A stretch of 64,000 bases of DNA, taken from Spongiibacteraceae bacterium (lineage in GTDB: Bacteria; Pseudomonadota; Gammaproteobacteria; Pseudomonadales; Dasaniaceae). The stretch covers positions 186,001 through 250,000 of the forward strand of contig JANQLG010000003.1 in the NCBI GenBank assembly GCA_028280715.1, in the 5' to 3' direction. Of the stretch, positions 43,497 to 52,067 are shown in pieces. Position 1 is the first letter of the stretch; the number at the start of each line of letters is the position of its first letter. Position numbers and translations under genes: made by a program. The notes beneath the pieces are model-generated. The model was given only the letters and a program-made list of their open reading frames with translations. It was not told where the DNA came from and did no database searches.

Positions 43497-43982
43497 TTAA
43501 TGCGTACATAGTCTGAGATAGAGCTGTGTTTCCCGGCAGCAATCGTAAAAGCCCTTAAAAGCGCCGTGGTGTTGCCGGTAACGACAAATCATTGTGAGTG
43601 AAATATCCAGGTGTGTTCTCAGTAGCCAATATTGAGATTGTTTTTGCCTTACATACTTCACCAGTGTGTCGTGTACTGTGAGTAAATAATGCAATGCCTG
43701 TTCATGTTGATCAGCACGGTCATAGCACTCAGCCAGATAGTGTCCGGAGACCATATAACGGTCCAGATGCGGTAAGCCTCCCTTTGAGTCCGTTTCAGGT
43801 TCCTGTAGTAACCATTCGGCTACTTCAAAGCAGGAACCCAGATAGGCGGTTGCCTGTTGCCAGTCCCTTTGGTCCATTCTATTGGTACCCTGATTTAACC
43901 AGAGCTGCCAGTAATGTTTAGCCTGCATGGGGGAGCTGAGTATCGTTTCACGGTGTTGAGGGCATAGGTATTTCAATGTCAT
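43497..43982 (-). CDS. Fur-controlled helical protein of unknown function
   Basis: This 161-aa predicted all-helical, TPR-like soluble protein has Trp/Tyr/His-rich helices (KHYWQLWLNQGTNRMDQRDW, YLAECYDRADQHEQALHYLL) and several Cys. The ATG at 43980-43982 follows GGAG. A Fur box lies 49-63 bases upstream. By position it resembles small ORFs found in Fur-repressed fumC/sodA operons of Pseudomonas, but I cannot identify it from sequence. Function unknown. Confidence 0.7.
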   Translation of the reverse strand: MTLKYLCPQHRETILSSPMQAKHYWQLWLNQGTNRMDQRDWQQATAYLGSCFEVAEWLLQEPETDSKGGLPHLDRYMVSGHYLAECYDRADQHEQALHYLLTVHDTLVKYVRQKQSQYWLLRTHLDISLTMICRYRQHHGAFKGFYDCCRETQLYLRLCTH

Positions 43983-44350
43983 TTCGCTCCATGAGAGTTG
44001 AAGTGATAGTCATCATGCATTAAATGCAAATGAGAATCAATATCATTTGTTGAGTTTTGATCTAATTCCGGGAGTCATTAGCAGTGCTGAGACAGAGGGT
44101 GTTTCAACATATTATTAGTGGAATAAATAGGTTGATTCTTTTCACTGCAATATCTGTGGTTGTGTAACGCATTATGAAATAACTGACAAACTTACTAAGA
44201 AAGAGTAGGGATCGATTTTCTGGTGGCAAAACCATTAAATTAGAAGGTATAACAATCTGTATATTTCACGTTGCAGAGTCTTGGGAGATTTCCGATTGGT
44301 TTTGTGGGGAAGGTAATACTTGAAAGGAGTGAAAGGCATGTTAATAAACG
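43983..44350. other. Intergenic region with Fur box, otherwise featureless
   Basis: About 370 bases between the Fur-controlled pair and the downstream end of the PhnD-like gene. Apart from the Fur box at 44027-44049 I see no gene, terminator or clear promoter. Confidence 0.7.
44027..44049 (-). promoter_or_regulatory. Fur box upstream of the 161-aa/75-aa pair
   Basis: CAAATGA, 9-base spacer, TCATTTG: a perfect inverted repeat enclosing TGAGAATCAATATCA (44031-44045), which matches the 7-1-7 Fur motif at 12 of 14 defined positions. It is about 50 bases upstream of the start codon. Confidence 0.85.
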
Positions 44351-45193
44351 TCATTTACTCTGACAATTTTTAAAGTTGTATTCTGTCTGTATGCCATTAA
44401 GGTAATCGGCGGTTGTTAAATTCACTGGAATAAATTGGCCAAAATCTAATTTCTCTAACCATTGTTTTTGTTCGATATGTTCATGCATAGTGATTAATGC
44501 CTGTTGATAATGTTTCTTCTTGTTATCACTCAATTGTGGATGCGACATAATCAATATCACCGGCAATTTTGCTGATACCTCAATCGCATTCAGTTTTTCT
44601 TTTATTGATGGAGCAGTAAGGTTCCACACTGTACGTGCCAAAACCCCGTACTCTGCTTCACCATTTAATACGCTGAGATGACTATAATTAGGTGCAACAA
44701 CGTCAACAATGTTCATGGTCGACCATATGCCATCAGCTTTATGTTCAAAAACAGGCTGATAGTGTTCACTGAAACTAGGATCAATGGCAACACGCTGACC
44801 ATGAAGATCTTGCAAAGTAAAAGTATTACCGCGTTTACTGATAACAGTAACTGAAAAAGGGTTGGCGGTTTCTACCAAAGGCACATAATTTTTCTCTAGC
44901 AGCGGACGCCACATCGGAAAAATAGGTAAAACCAGTGCTTCTTTGGATGCATTAAAACGTTCAGCCACTTCACACTCCCCGCGAGGAATGATGACGTTAA
45001 GCCCCATTTTCTGCTCAATAAATTCGATTAATGGTTTCAAGAACTGGTAAGTAAAATCTGGGGGGAATGGTGTATAAACTATTAGGCTATGTTCAGGCTC
45101 AGACTCGGATTTTAGGTCAACCGTAGATGATAAATCATTAGAAGCAAAGGCGGCAGTACTCAAAAAAAGTAATAAAATCCAAAACCGTTGCAT
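44351..45193 (-). CDS. PhnD-like periplasmic binding protein
   Basis: This 280-aa secreted protein (signal peptide about residues 1-17, ending AFA) resembles the PhnD/phosphate-phosphonate binding family (type II periplasmic binding fold): KPLIEFIEQKMGLNVIIPR, NPFSVTVISKRGN with TLQDLHGQRVAIDP, and LNGEAEYGVLARTVW. No ABC ATPase or permease gene is adjacent, so it may be an orphan binding protein or sensor partner. Ligand unknown. Confidence 0.65.
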   Translation of the reverse strand: MQRFWILLLFLSTAAFASNDLSSTVDLKSESEPEHSLIVYTPFPPDFTYQFLKPLIEFIEQKMGLNVIIPRGECEVAERFNASKEALVLPIFPMWRPLLEKNYVPLVETANPFSVTVISKRGNTFTLQDLHGQRVAIDPSFSEHYQPVFEHKADGIWSTMNIVDVVAPNYSHLSVLNGEAEYGVLARTVWNLTAPSIKEKLNAIEVSAKLPVILIMSHPQLSDNKKKHYQQALITMHEHIEQKQWLEKLDFGQFIPVNLTTADYLNGIQTEYNFKNCQSK

Positions 45194-45542
45194 AGTATTT
45201 ATCCGGTAGCTTGTTGTAACTTGTCAGTCTAGAAGTATAGCCAAAAACTACAGCCCGCTTGATAATGATTAATGAAAGACAAGTTATCACTTTTGAATAT
45301 AAGAGGCGGGTTAATAGAACATATGAAATAACGAAGTGGATATTGATCCAGATAAGCCATTCAATTGCAGTGATAATTAGTGTTAACTTGGAGGAATATT
45401 CCGGTGACATGGTTATCAGGCAAATCATACGGCGTATGGCTATACCATCAGGAACAGACAGGCTGGAATTAGCCTGCAATGATTAAGTATTATTTCTATG
45501 ATCATTTTTATTTTGAAGCAATTTATATCAAGGAGGTTAATT
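45194..45542. other. Intergenic region, no supported feature
   Basis: About 350 bases of low-GC sequence. Two overlapping open frames (one on each strand) have no Shine-Dalgarno or family match and look like chance. A strong AAGGAGG for the rightward gene lies at its right edge. Confidence 0.6.
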
Positions 45543-45932
45543 ATGATGCCCTGGTTACAATCGACGTTTAATTTTCCATTAAGTGGTGATGTGAATCAGA
45601 AAATTGAACCGGATTGGTTTTTTACTGCTATCAATTCCGAAGTAGGCGATGGTGAAATTGAACAAGAAGTTTTTCACACAGTTGCGTCCTACGGCAAACA
45701 AATCGGTGTGTTGACTGATGCATTATTATCAGTAGCAGATGAATTAAATCTTGATCAATCGAAAATAGAAGCATTGGTGGAGTTAAAGGGATTGCAGACT
45801 AAAGTAGAAGTCATTAAAAGCGCGAAAAAAAATAACTTAAAGAAAAATACTAAAATAATGCTTGATAAGTTAAAGCATGCTGATCAAGAAGCCTTTGATA
45901 ATTTGATGGATGAGTACGCTGCCAAGGCTTAA
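45543..45932 (+). CDS. Conserved-type hypothetical protein
   Basis: This 129-aa soluble protein is of unknown function. The ATG at 45543 has AAGGAGG 6 bases upstream, a strong start (an ATG at 45498 in the same frame is poorer). The sequence is acidic and helical in the middle, with a Lys-rich stretch near residue 105 and the C-terminus LDKLKHADQEAFDNLMDEYAA. I know no named family. It is followed 35 bases later by a GFA-like gene. Confidence 0.65.
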   Translation: MMPWLQSTFNFPLSGDVNQKIEPDWFFTAINSEVGDGEIEQEVFHTVASYGKQIGVLTDALLSVADELNLDQSKIEALVELKGLQTKVEVIKSAKKNNLKKNTKIMLDKLKHADQEAFDNLMDEYAAKA

Positions 45933-45967
45933 TCGATGATAAATGCTACGTTGTCTAAGAATTAATT

Positions 45968-46384
45968 ATGAGTTTACATGGTAGTTGCTCTTGCCAAAAT
46001 ATCGAGGTCATTTGGCACAATGTTGATCTTAGTCTGGTACCGCGAGCCTGTCAGTGCGATTACTGTCAGGCTAAGTCTGCCGCCTATGTGACTAAGTCAG
46101 CAACGCGATTTGAAGTGGTTATCCACCATAAAAATCTACATCAACAAATTAAGCATGGTTCGCAAACGGCGGTGTTTCATGAATGTGCCCACTGTAAAGA
46201 TATTGTATTTGTAACAGTGAGTATTGATGGCGAGATCTACGGTGCGTTGAATGCAAATATTATGGATAAGTCATTGGAGTTTGCTGAGCCGGTGATGATG
46301 GATTTTAGTGGTCAAAGTGCGCAGGAGAAATTGCATCGGTGGCGTCAAAACTGGTGCTATCCTGTGAGTATACGCCACGATTAA
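45968..46384 (+). CDS. GFA-like zinc-binding protein
   Basis: This 138-aa protein has the cysteine layout of the GFA (formaldehyde-activating, CENP-V-like) family: SCSCQNIEV, ACQCDYCQAKS and HECAHCKD, which can bind two zinc ions. GFA proteins bind glutathione or related thiols in known cases, but the substrate here is unknown. It has weak ribosome binding signals and is probably co-transcribed with the preceding hypothetical gene. Confidence 0.75.
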   Translation: MSLHGSCSCQNIEVIWHNVDLSLVPRACQCDYCQAKSAAYVTKSATRFEVVIHHKNLHQQIKHGSQTAVFHECAHCKDIVFVTVSIDGEIYGALNANIMDKSLEFAEPVMMDFSGQSAQEKLHRWRQNWCYPVSIRHD

Positions 46385-46407
46385 TAATTAGCAGGAGATA
46401 GGTAGGT

Positions 46408-46638
46408 ATGGGATCCTTATTTGTTATCGTTTTTGGCCTGGTGGTGTCTTGGTGGTTAAGTGATATTTCTGATGGCGGTTTTTTGCAGGGCGTGTTGGCG
46501 CCTTTATCGACCCTTGTTTTTCTTATTTCTCTTGCTGTTTGGTTGGTGTTGAAGGCCGGCTTTGGTAGCAAAGTGTCGCGTGGTGGTGGCGTTGATGGTT
46601 TTTCGGGTGGTGATGGTGGTGGAGGTGATGGTTGTTAA
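46408..46638 (+). CDS. Small membrane protein with glycine-rich tail
   Basis: This 76-aa protein has two hydrophobic helices (LFVIVFGLVVSWWL and LAPLSTLVFLISLAVWLVL) and a Gly/Asp-rich C-terminus ending GGGGDGC. The ATG is preceded by AGGAGA and AGGTAGGT. It has no known family. The terminal Cys is unusual. It starts 23 bases after the GFA-like gene. Confidence 0.6.
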   Translation: MGSLFVIVFGLVVSWWLSDISDGGFLQGVLAPLSTLVFLISLAVWLVLKAGFGSKVSRGGGVDGFSGGDGGGGDGC

Positions 46639-46762
46639 GCCGTTGATCAAAGTCAGGCTAAAAATAAAAATGATGGAAAACAAGGAAACTCAACCATATA
46701 AATTAAACAAGCAGATTTGCTGTCTTAACTAAGCTTAATCTAAAAGTATTGCTAAGAGAAAA

Positions 46763-46839
46763 TGGTAGCGAGAGGCAGATTTGAACTGCCGACCCCATCA
46801 TTATGAGTGATGTGCTCTAACCAACTGAGCTATCTCGCC
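46763..46839 (-). tRNA. tRNA-Met (elongator), anticodon CAT
   Basis: Read on the minus strand, the cloverleaf is complete: D-arm GCTCAGTTGGTTAGAGC, anticodon stem-loop CATCA-CTCATAA-TGATG with CAT, T-arm with GTTCAAATC, and encoded CCA. The 77 nt match elongator Met tRNA. The acceptor stem ends in a G1-U72 wobble. A stable-RNA-type promoter lies upstream. Confidence 0.95.
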
Positions 46840-46899
46840 ACATTAAGGTCATATTAAGAGAGTCTGGCTTTCGGGCTAGCCGGAAGCGAAGAGGCGCGT

Positions 46900-46928
46900 A
46901 TTCTGGCGATTTGATAGCGGGCTGTCAA
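46900..46928 (-). promoter_or_regulatory. Promoter of tRNA-Met
   Basis: On the minus strand TTGACA (46928-46923), a 17-base spacer and CAGAAT (46905-46900) are followed by a GC-rich discriminator (ACGCGCC), the layout of stringently controlled tRNA promoters. The -35 overlaps the stop codon of the upstream DMT permease gene. Confidence 0.7.
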
Positions 46929-47842
46929 GGGCGCGATTTGGGATTGGCAAGCGCTGCGACAATTGAGCCTGCAACGACCATAAAGGCGCCCAGCCAGCTG
47001 AGCCAGTCAATGGGTTCCGCTTCAATGAAATCCGGATAAATTCGATCCAGCGCCAGCATTAACACTGCTGTGAGTAGAGGTACCATAGTAATGGTTGCGC
47101 TGACCCGTGCTGCTTGCCAGTGCGTCATAGCCAGACCAAAGCTGCCGTAGGCAATTAAGGTGTTCAAGCAGGCAAACACCAGTAAAGCGAGTTTTGTGGT
47201 GTCCAGTTGCATAATTTGTTGCGGCTCTGAAAAGGGTAAAAAAAACAGGGTGCCGACAATATAGATAAGAAATAACAAGTCGTTAGTGCTCACTGTTTTC
47301 AACAATTGCTTCTGGGTTAATCCATATAAGGCCCAGGCGATTGAAGCAAATACGACCAGCAGTAAGCCCAAAAAGTAAGAACCGTCCATTGAGCTGAAGG
47401 TGGAAAAACGGTGGTGGAAGAAAAGCAGTAATCCCAGGGAAAAGCCGATGACGCCGAGCCATTGAACTGAGGAGAATGGCTCTTTAAAAATTACCACGCT
47501 GCCGATCAATAATAGTAAAGGAGCCAGTTGAATAACGACCTGGGTAGCTTCTGGGGTGATAATACTCAGCCCAAACATATATAGCAGATAATTGCCGAGT
47601 AAACCGATAATGGCGGTAATTGTCAGTAGGCGATAAGGCCTTTCCAGCAAAGTTTTTAAGGCGGTTGCGCTGCGATGACCGTACCAGATAAAAGTTAGCA
47701 GAGTAGAAACGGCGAAGCGATACCAGGTGATGGTAACAGGATCCATGTCCTGTAAAACCCCTTTCAGGGCGATAGGTAATAGCCCCCACATGAGGACGGT
47801 TATCAGGGAGTAACCGAGCCCCAGGCGCCAATTTATTTCCAT
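46925..47842 (-). CDS. DMT superfamily permease (EamA domains)
   Basis: This 305-aa, ten-helix membrane protein has two EamA repeats: LLPIALKGVLQDMDPVTITWYRF and IITPEATQVVIQLAPLLLLIGSVVIFKEPF; then ALYGLTQKQLLKTVS and TMVPLLTAVLMLALDRIYPDF. It is a likely drug/metabolite exporter of unknown substrate, and a distant paralogue of the one at 29.6 kb. The ATG is followed by EINWRLGLGYS. The end overlaps the tRNA-Met promoter. Confidence 0.85.
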   Translation of the reverse strand: MEINWRLGLGYSLITVLMWGLLPIALKGVLQDMDPVTITWYRFAVSTLLTFIWYGHRSATALKTLLERPYRLLTITAIIGLLGNYLLYMFGLSIITPEATQVVIQLAPLLLLIGSVVIFKEPFSSVQWLGVIGFSLGLLLFFHHRFSTFSSMDGSYFLGLLLVVFASIAWALYGLTQKQLLKTVSTNDLLFLIYIVGTLFFLPFSEPQQIMQLDTTKLALLVFACLNTLIAYGSFGLAMTHWQAARVSATITMVPLLTAVLMLALDRIYPDFIEAEPIDWLSWLGAFMVVAGSIVAALANPKSRP

Positions 47843-47902
47843 AGAAACGCTCTTTGATTAATGACCTGATGAGTGGGCCATGAGCCCAGGTACTACTTTA
47901 TT

Positions 47903-47947
47903 TAACTTAGCTAAAGCTAACTTAACTAGAGCTAACCTGACCAAGTC
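47903..47947. repeat. Three tandem 15-bp repeats after ychF
   Basis: Units 47903-47917, 47918-47932 and 47933-47947 are imperfect copies of TAACTTAGCTAAAGC; the first two differ at two positions, the third more. They start at the stop codon of ychF and run towards the DMT gene. Confidence 0.75.
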
Positions 47948-49038
47948 TAAACGTTGAATTTAAAGTGAATAACATCGCCGTCTTTGACGACGTAGTCTTT
48001 ACCTTCCAGACGCAATTTGCCCGCTTCTTTTGCACCTTGTTCACCGTTGTATTCGACAAAATCGTTATAGGAAACGATTTCGGCTTTGATAAAACCACGC
48101 TGAAAATCGGTGTGGATAACACCAGCTGCTTCTGGAGCCGTGGCATCTAATGGTATTGTCCAGGCGCGAACTTCTTTAACACCTGCCGTGAAATAGGTGT
48201 GTAACCCCAGTAATTCATAACCCGCGCGAATGACACGATCCAAACCGGGTTCTTCCATACCCAGCTCCTGCAGGAATTCAGTTTTTTCGTCGTCATCCAG
48301 TTCGGCAATTTCTGATTCCAGCTTGTTGCAGATCGGTACGACTGAGGCGCCTTCCTTTTTAGCTATATCACGTACTACATCGAGAAATGGATTGTTTTCA
48401 AACCCGTCTTCATCGATATTGGCAATGTACATAGTCGGTTTGGTCGTCAGCAGATGCAATTGGGGCAGTAACTCTCTTTCATTATCATTGAGTTCTAAGG
48501 AGCGAACTGGATTACCTTCTGACAGGTGTGGCTGGAGTTTTTCTAATAATGCCTTTTGGGCGATGGCTTCTTTATCGCCACTTTTGGCTACACGCACAAC
48601 CCGCTGTAATTGTTTCTCAACACTTTCCAAATCGGCTAGCGCCAATTCCATATTGATAATTTCAATATCATTGGCAGGATCAATGCGGTTGGCAACGTGG
48701 ATGACATTGTCGTTTTCAAAACAGCGCACGACATGAGCAATGGCATCGGTCTCGCGAATATTGGCGAGAAACTGGTTGCCCAAGCCTTCGCCCTTTGACG
48801 CGCCTTCTACGAGCCCGGCAATGTCGACAAATTCCATGGTGGTGGGTACGACTTTTTCCGGTTTAACGATGTCGGCCAGTTTATCCTGACGAGGGTCGGG
48901 AATCGGCACAATGCCCGAATTAGGTTCGATGGTGCAGAAGGGAAAATTTTCTGCGTCGATTCCCGCCTTAGTTAAAGCGTTAAAGAGTGTGGATTTACCA
49001 ACGTTCGGCAAACCGACGATTCCACAGTTAAAGCCCAT
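47947..49038 (-). CDS. ychF: Redox-regulated ATPase YchF
   Basis: This 363-aa Obg-like P-loop NTPase hydrolyses ATP and binds ribosomes; in E. coli it affects stress survival. Motifs are [14 protein letters not shown] (Walker A), [17 protein letters not shown] (switch), and NIDEDG-type NKxE replaced by the Ychf-specific NMELALAD. The C-terminal TGS domain follows. The standard length is obtained from ATG 49036-49038 (MGFNCGIVG); an upstream in-frame start at 49071 adds 11 residues that do not resemble the family. It is 86 bases after pth. Confidence 0.95.
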   Translation of the reverse strand: MGFNCGIVGLPNVGKSTLFNALTKAGIDAENFPFCTIEPNSGIVPIPDPRQDKLADIVKPEKVVPTTMEFVDIAGLVEGASKGEGLGNQFLANIRETDAIAHVVRCFENDNVIHVANRIDPANDIEIINMELALADLESVEKQLQRVVRVAKSGDKEAIAQKALLEKLQPHLSEGNPVRSLELNDNERELLPQLHLLTTKPTMYIANIDEDGFENNPFLDVVRDIAKKEGASVVPICNKLESEIAELDDDEKTEFLQELGMEEPGLDRVIRAGYELLGLHTYFTAGVKEVRAWTIPLDATAPEAAGVIHTDFQRGFIKAEIVSYNDFVEYNGEQGAKEAGKLRLEGKDYVVKDGDVIHFKFNV

Positions 49039-49067
49039 GATCTGTTCTCTTGTTATGTGGGGCATTT

Positions 49068-49109
49068 CCACGGTTTAAATGGACTGGCCCACGGTTTAAA
49101 CCAGTCATA
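49068..49109. repeat. Two 21-bp repeats between ychF and pth
   Basis: CCACGGTTTAAA occurs at 49068 and 49089, a 21-base period, in the gap between the pth stop and ychF start. Confidence 0.6.
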
Positions 49110-49124
49110 CCATTAAGCAGATAA

Positions 49125-49709
49125 TTAAGCTTTAAAGGTATGTAAATAATTCATCGCCTTGGCCCAGTCGCCATTAACAGCTTCCGGTATAGTGCGTATT
49201 GATTCGTCAATGGCATCAAGCATTTTTTGATGTTCAGCCCGAGGGGCTTTATTCAGCACATAGCCCGTTACTTTGTCCGCTGAGCCTGGATGACCGATGC
49301 CGATTCTTAGCCGGTGAAAATTTTTGTTGTTGCCGCATTTGGCAATAATGTCACGCAAACCGTTATGACCACCGTGGCCGCCGCCTTGTTTAAAACGGGC
49401 AGTGCCTACATCAATATCCAGTTCATCATGAGCAACCAGTATTTCATCGATGGCAATTTTATAAAAATTACAGAGGCTGGCGACAGCCTGGCCGCTTCGA
49501 TTCATAAAAGTAGTGGGTATCAGCAAACGAATATCGTGGCCATCCAAAATGATTCGAGCAGTAAGGCCAAAGAATTTGCTTTCTTCCTTTAGGCTTGCAT
49601 TGTGCTGGCGTGCCAACTCTTCTACAAAAATAGCGCCTGCATTATGTCGGGTCTCTTCATATTCGCGGCCGGGGTTTCCCAAACCAACGATGAGTTTGAT
49701 CGTGCTCAT
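49125..49709 (-). CDS. pth: Peptidyl-tRNA hydrolase
   Basis: This 194-aa enzyme releases peptides from stalled peptidyl-tRNAs. It has [20 protein letters not shown] at the N-terminus with the catalytic His in RHNAG, FMNRSG and [28 protein letters not shown]. Length is normal. It precedes ychF and follows rplY (with a terminator between), the usual Pseudomonas-type order. Confidence 0.95.
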   Translation of the reverse strand: MSTIKLIVGLGNPGREYEETRHNAGAIFVEELARQHNASLKEESKFFGLTARIILDGHDIRLLIPTTFMNRSGQAVASLCNFYKIAIDEILVAHDELDIDVGTARFKQGGGHGGHNGLRDIIAKCGNNKNFHRLRIGIGHPGSADKVTGYVLNKAPRAEHQKMLDAIDESIRTIPEAVNGDWAKAMNYLHTFKA

Positions 49710-49768
49710 TGGTCGTATTTGATGGTCGAGTCTGGTGTTATTGGTTGGGTATTATTACTTATCCCAAT

Positions 49769-49795
49769 AAAAATGGGGACTGAGTCCCCATTTTT
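49769..49795. terminator. Intrinsic terminator between rplY and pth
   Basis: AAAAATGGGGAC, loop TGA, GTCCCCATTTTT: a stem of 12 bp counting the A/T pairs, between the rplY stop and pth start, so pth may have its own promoter or depend on read-through. Confidence 0.85.
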
Positions 49796-49822
49796 AATTG
49801 CTTAATGTTGCAGCTAACAGTA

Positions 49823-50473
49823 TTACTCTTCGCCGCCTTCTTCTTCGGCTGCAGCTTCACCAGCTTCTTCTTCATCGTCTTGACCGCCACCGCGTGGAGC
49901 CGATACTGCCGAGATCAGTAAGTCGTGGTCTTCACCGTGAGTCAGTGCAACACTTTCAACGCCTTCTGGTAGTTTCAGGTCAGAGATGTGCACGTTATCT
50001 CCAATGTCCAGTTCTGCCATATCCACTTCGATATACTCAGGCAGATCTTTCGGCAAGCAGCTGACTTCAATATCGTTCATTGCGTGAGTGATAGTACCGC
50101 CGTTCATTTTAACACCGACACAGCTGTCTTCGTTGATGAAATGCAGAGGCACATGCATGGTGATTTTTGTCTTAGCGCTAACGCGCAGGAAATCAATGTG
50201 CATGATGGTGTCTTTGGCAGGATGGCGCTGCATGTCTTTGACAACAACTTGTTCAGCTTTGCCATCTATAGACAGGTCAATCAGGCTGGTAAAAAAAGCT
50301 TCGCTTTCTGCCAGTTTAACGATTTCATTAATGGCAACTGTTATGGGGGTAGGTTTTTTCTTACCGCCATACACAATGCCGAGGGCTTTATTTTCCAGGC
50401 GACGCAGGCGGCGGCTCGCACCTTTCCCCAGGTCGGTTCTGGTCTCTGCTGCTAGAGCAAAATCGGTAGACAT
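49823..50473 (-). CDS. rplY: 50S ribosomal protein L25 (Ctc type)
   Basis: This 216-aa 5S-rRNA-binding ribosomal protein is of the long general-stress (Ctc) form. The N-terminal domain (residues 1-95, LAAETRTDLGKGASRRLRR) binds 5S rRNA; the TL5-like C-terminal domain has PEGVESVALTHGEDHDLL. The tail is acidic, ending EEEGGEE. A strong AAGGAGA precedes the ATG. Normal for Pseudomonas-type relatives. Confidence 0.95.
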   Translation of the reverse strand: MSTDFALAAETRTDLGKGASRRLRRLENKALGIVYGGKKKPTPITVAINEIVKLAESEAFFTSLIDLSIDGKAEQVVVKDMQRHPAKDTIMHIDFLRVSAKTKITMHVPLHFINEDSCVGVKMNGGTITHAMNDIEVSCLPKDLPEYIEVDMAELDIGDNVHISDLKLPEGVESVALTHGEDHDLLISAVSAPRGGGQDDEEEAGEAAAEEEGGEE

Positions 50474-50678
50474 AATAAGTCTCCTTCAGTGAAAACACAT
50501 CAATGCTTGCGACCAGCAATTGATGCGGGTTAAGAAATCACACTTTCGTTATTGCAGAAGTATGATTCCATGTGTGCTCTGTTCTTCTAAGTTGTCATGA
50601 AAAATAGCATCACAACTGGCGGGAATAGAGCGGTTAAACTTTTGCTTAATCTACGTCTGTCCTATCTAGCTTACTAGC

Positions 50679-51623
50679 TTATCTAAACAGAGCGCTGATC
50701 GATTCTTCATTCCTCACGCGGCGAATGGATTCAGCTAACAGATTGGCCATGGTTAAGATGCGAATATTGCTTAACTGCTTGGCTTCATCAGTTAGCGGGA
50801 TAGTGTCGGTAATTACCAGTTCATCCAGCGAAGAATTATTCATGTTGTCGATTGCCTTGCCAGACAGTACCGGATGCGTACAGTAGGCAACAACTTTAGC
50901 GGCGCCGTGCTCTTTCAATGCGGCAGCAGCTTTACATAAAGTGCCTGCCGTATCGATCATGTCATCGACCAGGATACAGGTACGGTCTTTGACTTCACCT
51001 ATAATATGCATCACCTGAGCTTCGTTAGCTTGTGGGCGACGCTTGTCGATAATGGCCAGATCACAGTCATCTAATTGCTTGGCCACAGCGCGGGCACGAA
51101 CGACGCCGCCGATATCTGGCGATACCACCACCATGTTCGGGTAATTTTGTTTGGTGATGTCTTCCAGTAACACGGGGGAGCCGTAAACATTATCTACTGG
51201 TACATCAAAAAAGCCTTGAATTTGTTCGGCGTGTAGATCAACAGTGAGTACGCGATTAACGCCAACGCCTGTCAGCATATCAGCAACGACCTTAGCGCTG
51301 ATAGGTACCCTGGCTGAGCGTACGCGGCGGTCCTGGCGGGCATAGCCGAAGTAAGGCACAACTGCGGTAATACGACCTGCCGATGCTCTTCTTAACGCAT
51401 CGATGATCACCATCAGTTCCATGAGGTTGTCGTTGGTGGGGCGGCAGGTTGATTGGATAACAAATACGTCGGCGCCGCGAACGTTTTCGTTGATTTCAAC
51501 GGACACTTCCCCATCGCTGAATTGACTAACTTTGCAGTTGCCAAGGCTCAAGTTCAACTGTGCGGCGACTTTGTTGGCAAGCTCGGGGTTGGCATTGCCA
51601 GTGAAAATCATCATCTTAGACAC
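50679..51623 (-). CDS. prs: Ribose-phosphate pyrophosphokinase
   Basis: This 314-aa enzyme makes PRPP from ribose-5-phosphate and ATP, the precursor for nucleotides, His and Trp. Motifs are [30 protein letters not shown] (ATP), [13 protein letters not shown] and the PRPP loop [11 protein letters not shown]. The start is GTG (51621-51623) with AGGA 7 bases upstream. It lies downstream of ispE and tRNA-Gln as in Pseudomonas. Confidence 0.95.
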   Translation of the reverse strand: MSKMMIFTGNANPELANKVAAQLNLSLGNCKVSQFSDGEVSVEINENVRGADVFVIQSTCRPTNDNLMELMVIIDALRRASAGRITAVVPYFGYARQDRRVRSARVPISAKVVADMLTGVGVNRVLTVDLHAEQIQGFFDVPVDNVYGSPVLLEDITKQNYPNMVVVSPDIGGVVRARAVAKQLDDCDLAIIDKRRPQANEAQVMHIIGEVKDRTCILVDDMIDTAGTLCKAAAALKEHGAAKVVAYCTHPVLSGKAIDNMNNSSLDELVITDTIPLTDEAKQLSNIRILTMANLLAESIRRVRNEESISALFR

Positions 51624-51778
51624 GGGATTATCCTGCTCTGTCAGTAAAATGTAGTGCTGCCGTTAGTGGTGTCACTTGTGCGTTGATGTTCTTTGCTGGT
51701 GTTCTCCTGATAGGAAGAACTGGTGGGATGGCTGGGCCTTGCCCGAGCGTTATATTGCTGTCCCAAGCCGCCAGCGTT

Positions 51779-51828
51779 GTGCCTGAATTTAGTCCAGGCC
51801 ACTTAATTATGGCTGGGGCGGGAGGATT
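51779..51828. repeat. First copy of a ~50-bp direct repeat including the tRNA-Gln 3' end
   Basis: This segment is repeated 170 bases on at 51949-51998. The last 19 bases (TGGCTGGGGCGGGAGGATT) are identical in both copies and equal the 3' end of tRNA-Gln; the preceding 30 bases are about 70-80 percent alike. It may be an attachment-site scar or a partial duplication. Confidence 0.7.
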
Positions 51829-51867
51829 GATTCGGCTTTTTTATAAAAGCCTTCAGGGCTTCGCCCC
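51810..51867 (-). pseudogene. tRNA-Gln-like remnant (58 nt)
   Basis: On the minus strand, a GGGGCG acceptor strand pairs with CGCCCC, followed by A and GCCA, as in tRNA-Gln. Between them an AAGGCTTTTAT/AAAAAAGCC-type hairpin replaces the D and anticodon arms, and the T-arm is degenerate (ATCCTCCC retained). It looks like a decayed or shrunken tRNA-Gln copy; it may still fold as a minimal tRNA-like hairpin. Confidence 0.5.
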
Positions 51868-51979
51868 GTCGCTGTGCTCCGTCCAAATGCTGCGCATTTG
51901 TCGAACCTGGTTTCAATCCTCCAAGCAGCGATGCTCGGTCCCAGCTCTGTGCCGAAATTTAATTCAGGGCACTAAAATG

Positions 51980-52054
51980 TGGCTGGGGCGGGAGGATTCG
52001 AACCTCCGAATGCCAGGATCAAAACCTGGTGCCTTGCCGCTTGGCGACGCCCCA
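51980..52054 (-). tRNA. tRNA-Gln, anticodon TTG
   Basis: The minus strand gives a complete 75-nt cloverleaf: acceptor TGGGGCG/CGCCCCA, D-arm GCCAAGCGGCAAGGC, anticodon stem CCAGG-TTTTGAT-CCTGG, T-arm GGAGGTTCGAATCCTCC and encoded GCCA end. It lies 13 bases after the ispE stop with no promoter of its own visible, so it is probably processed from the lolB-ispE transcript, upstream of prs. Confidence 0.96.
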
Positions 52055-52067
52055 ATAAAAATCGCAA

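Noticed and set aside
45138..45486. Overlapping small open frames on both strands before the 129-aa gene
   Set aside because: No Shine-Dalgarno, low-complexity AT-rich translation, and they overlap the PhnD-like gene start.
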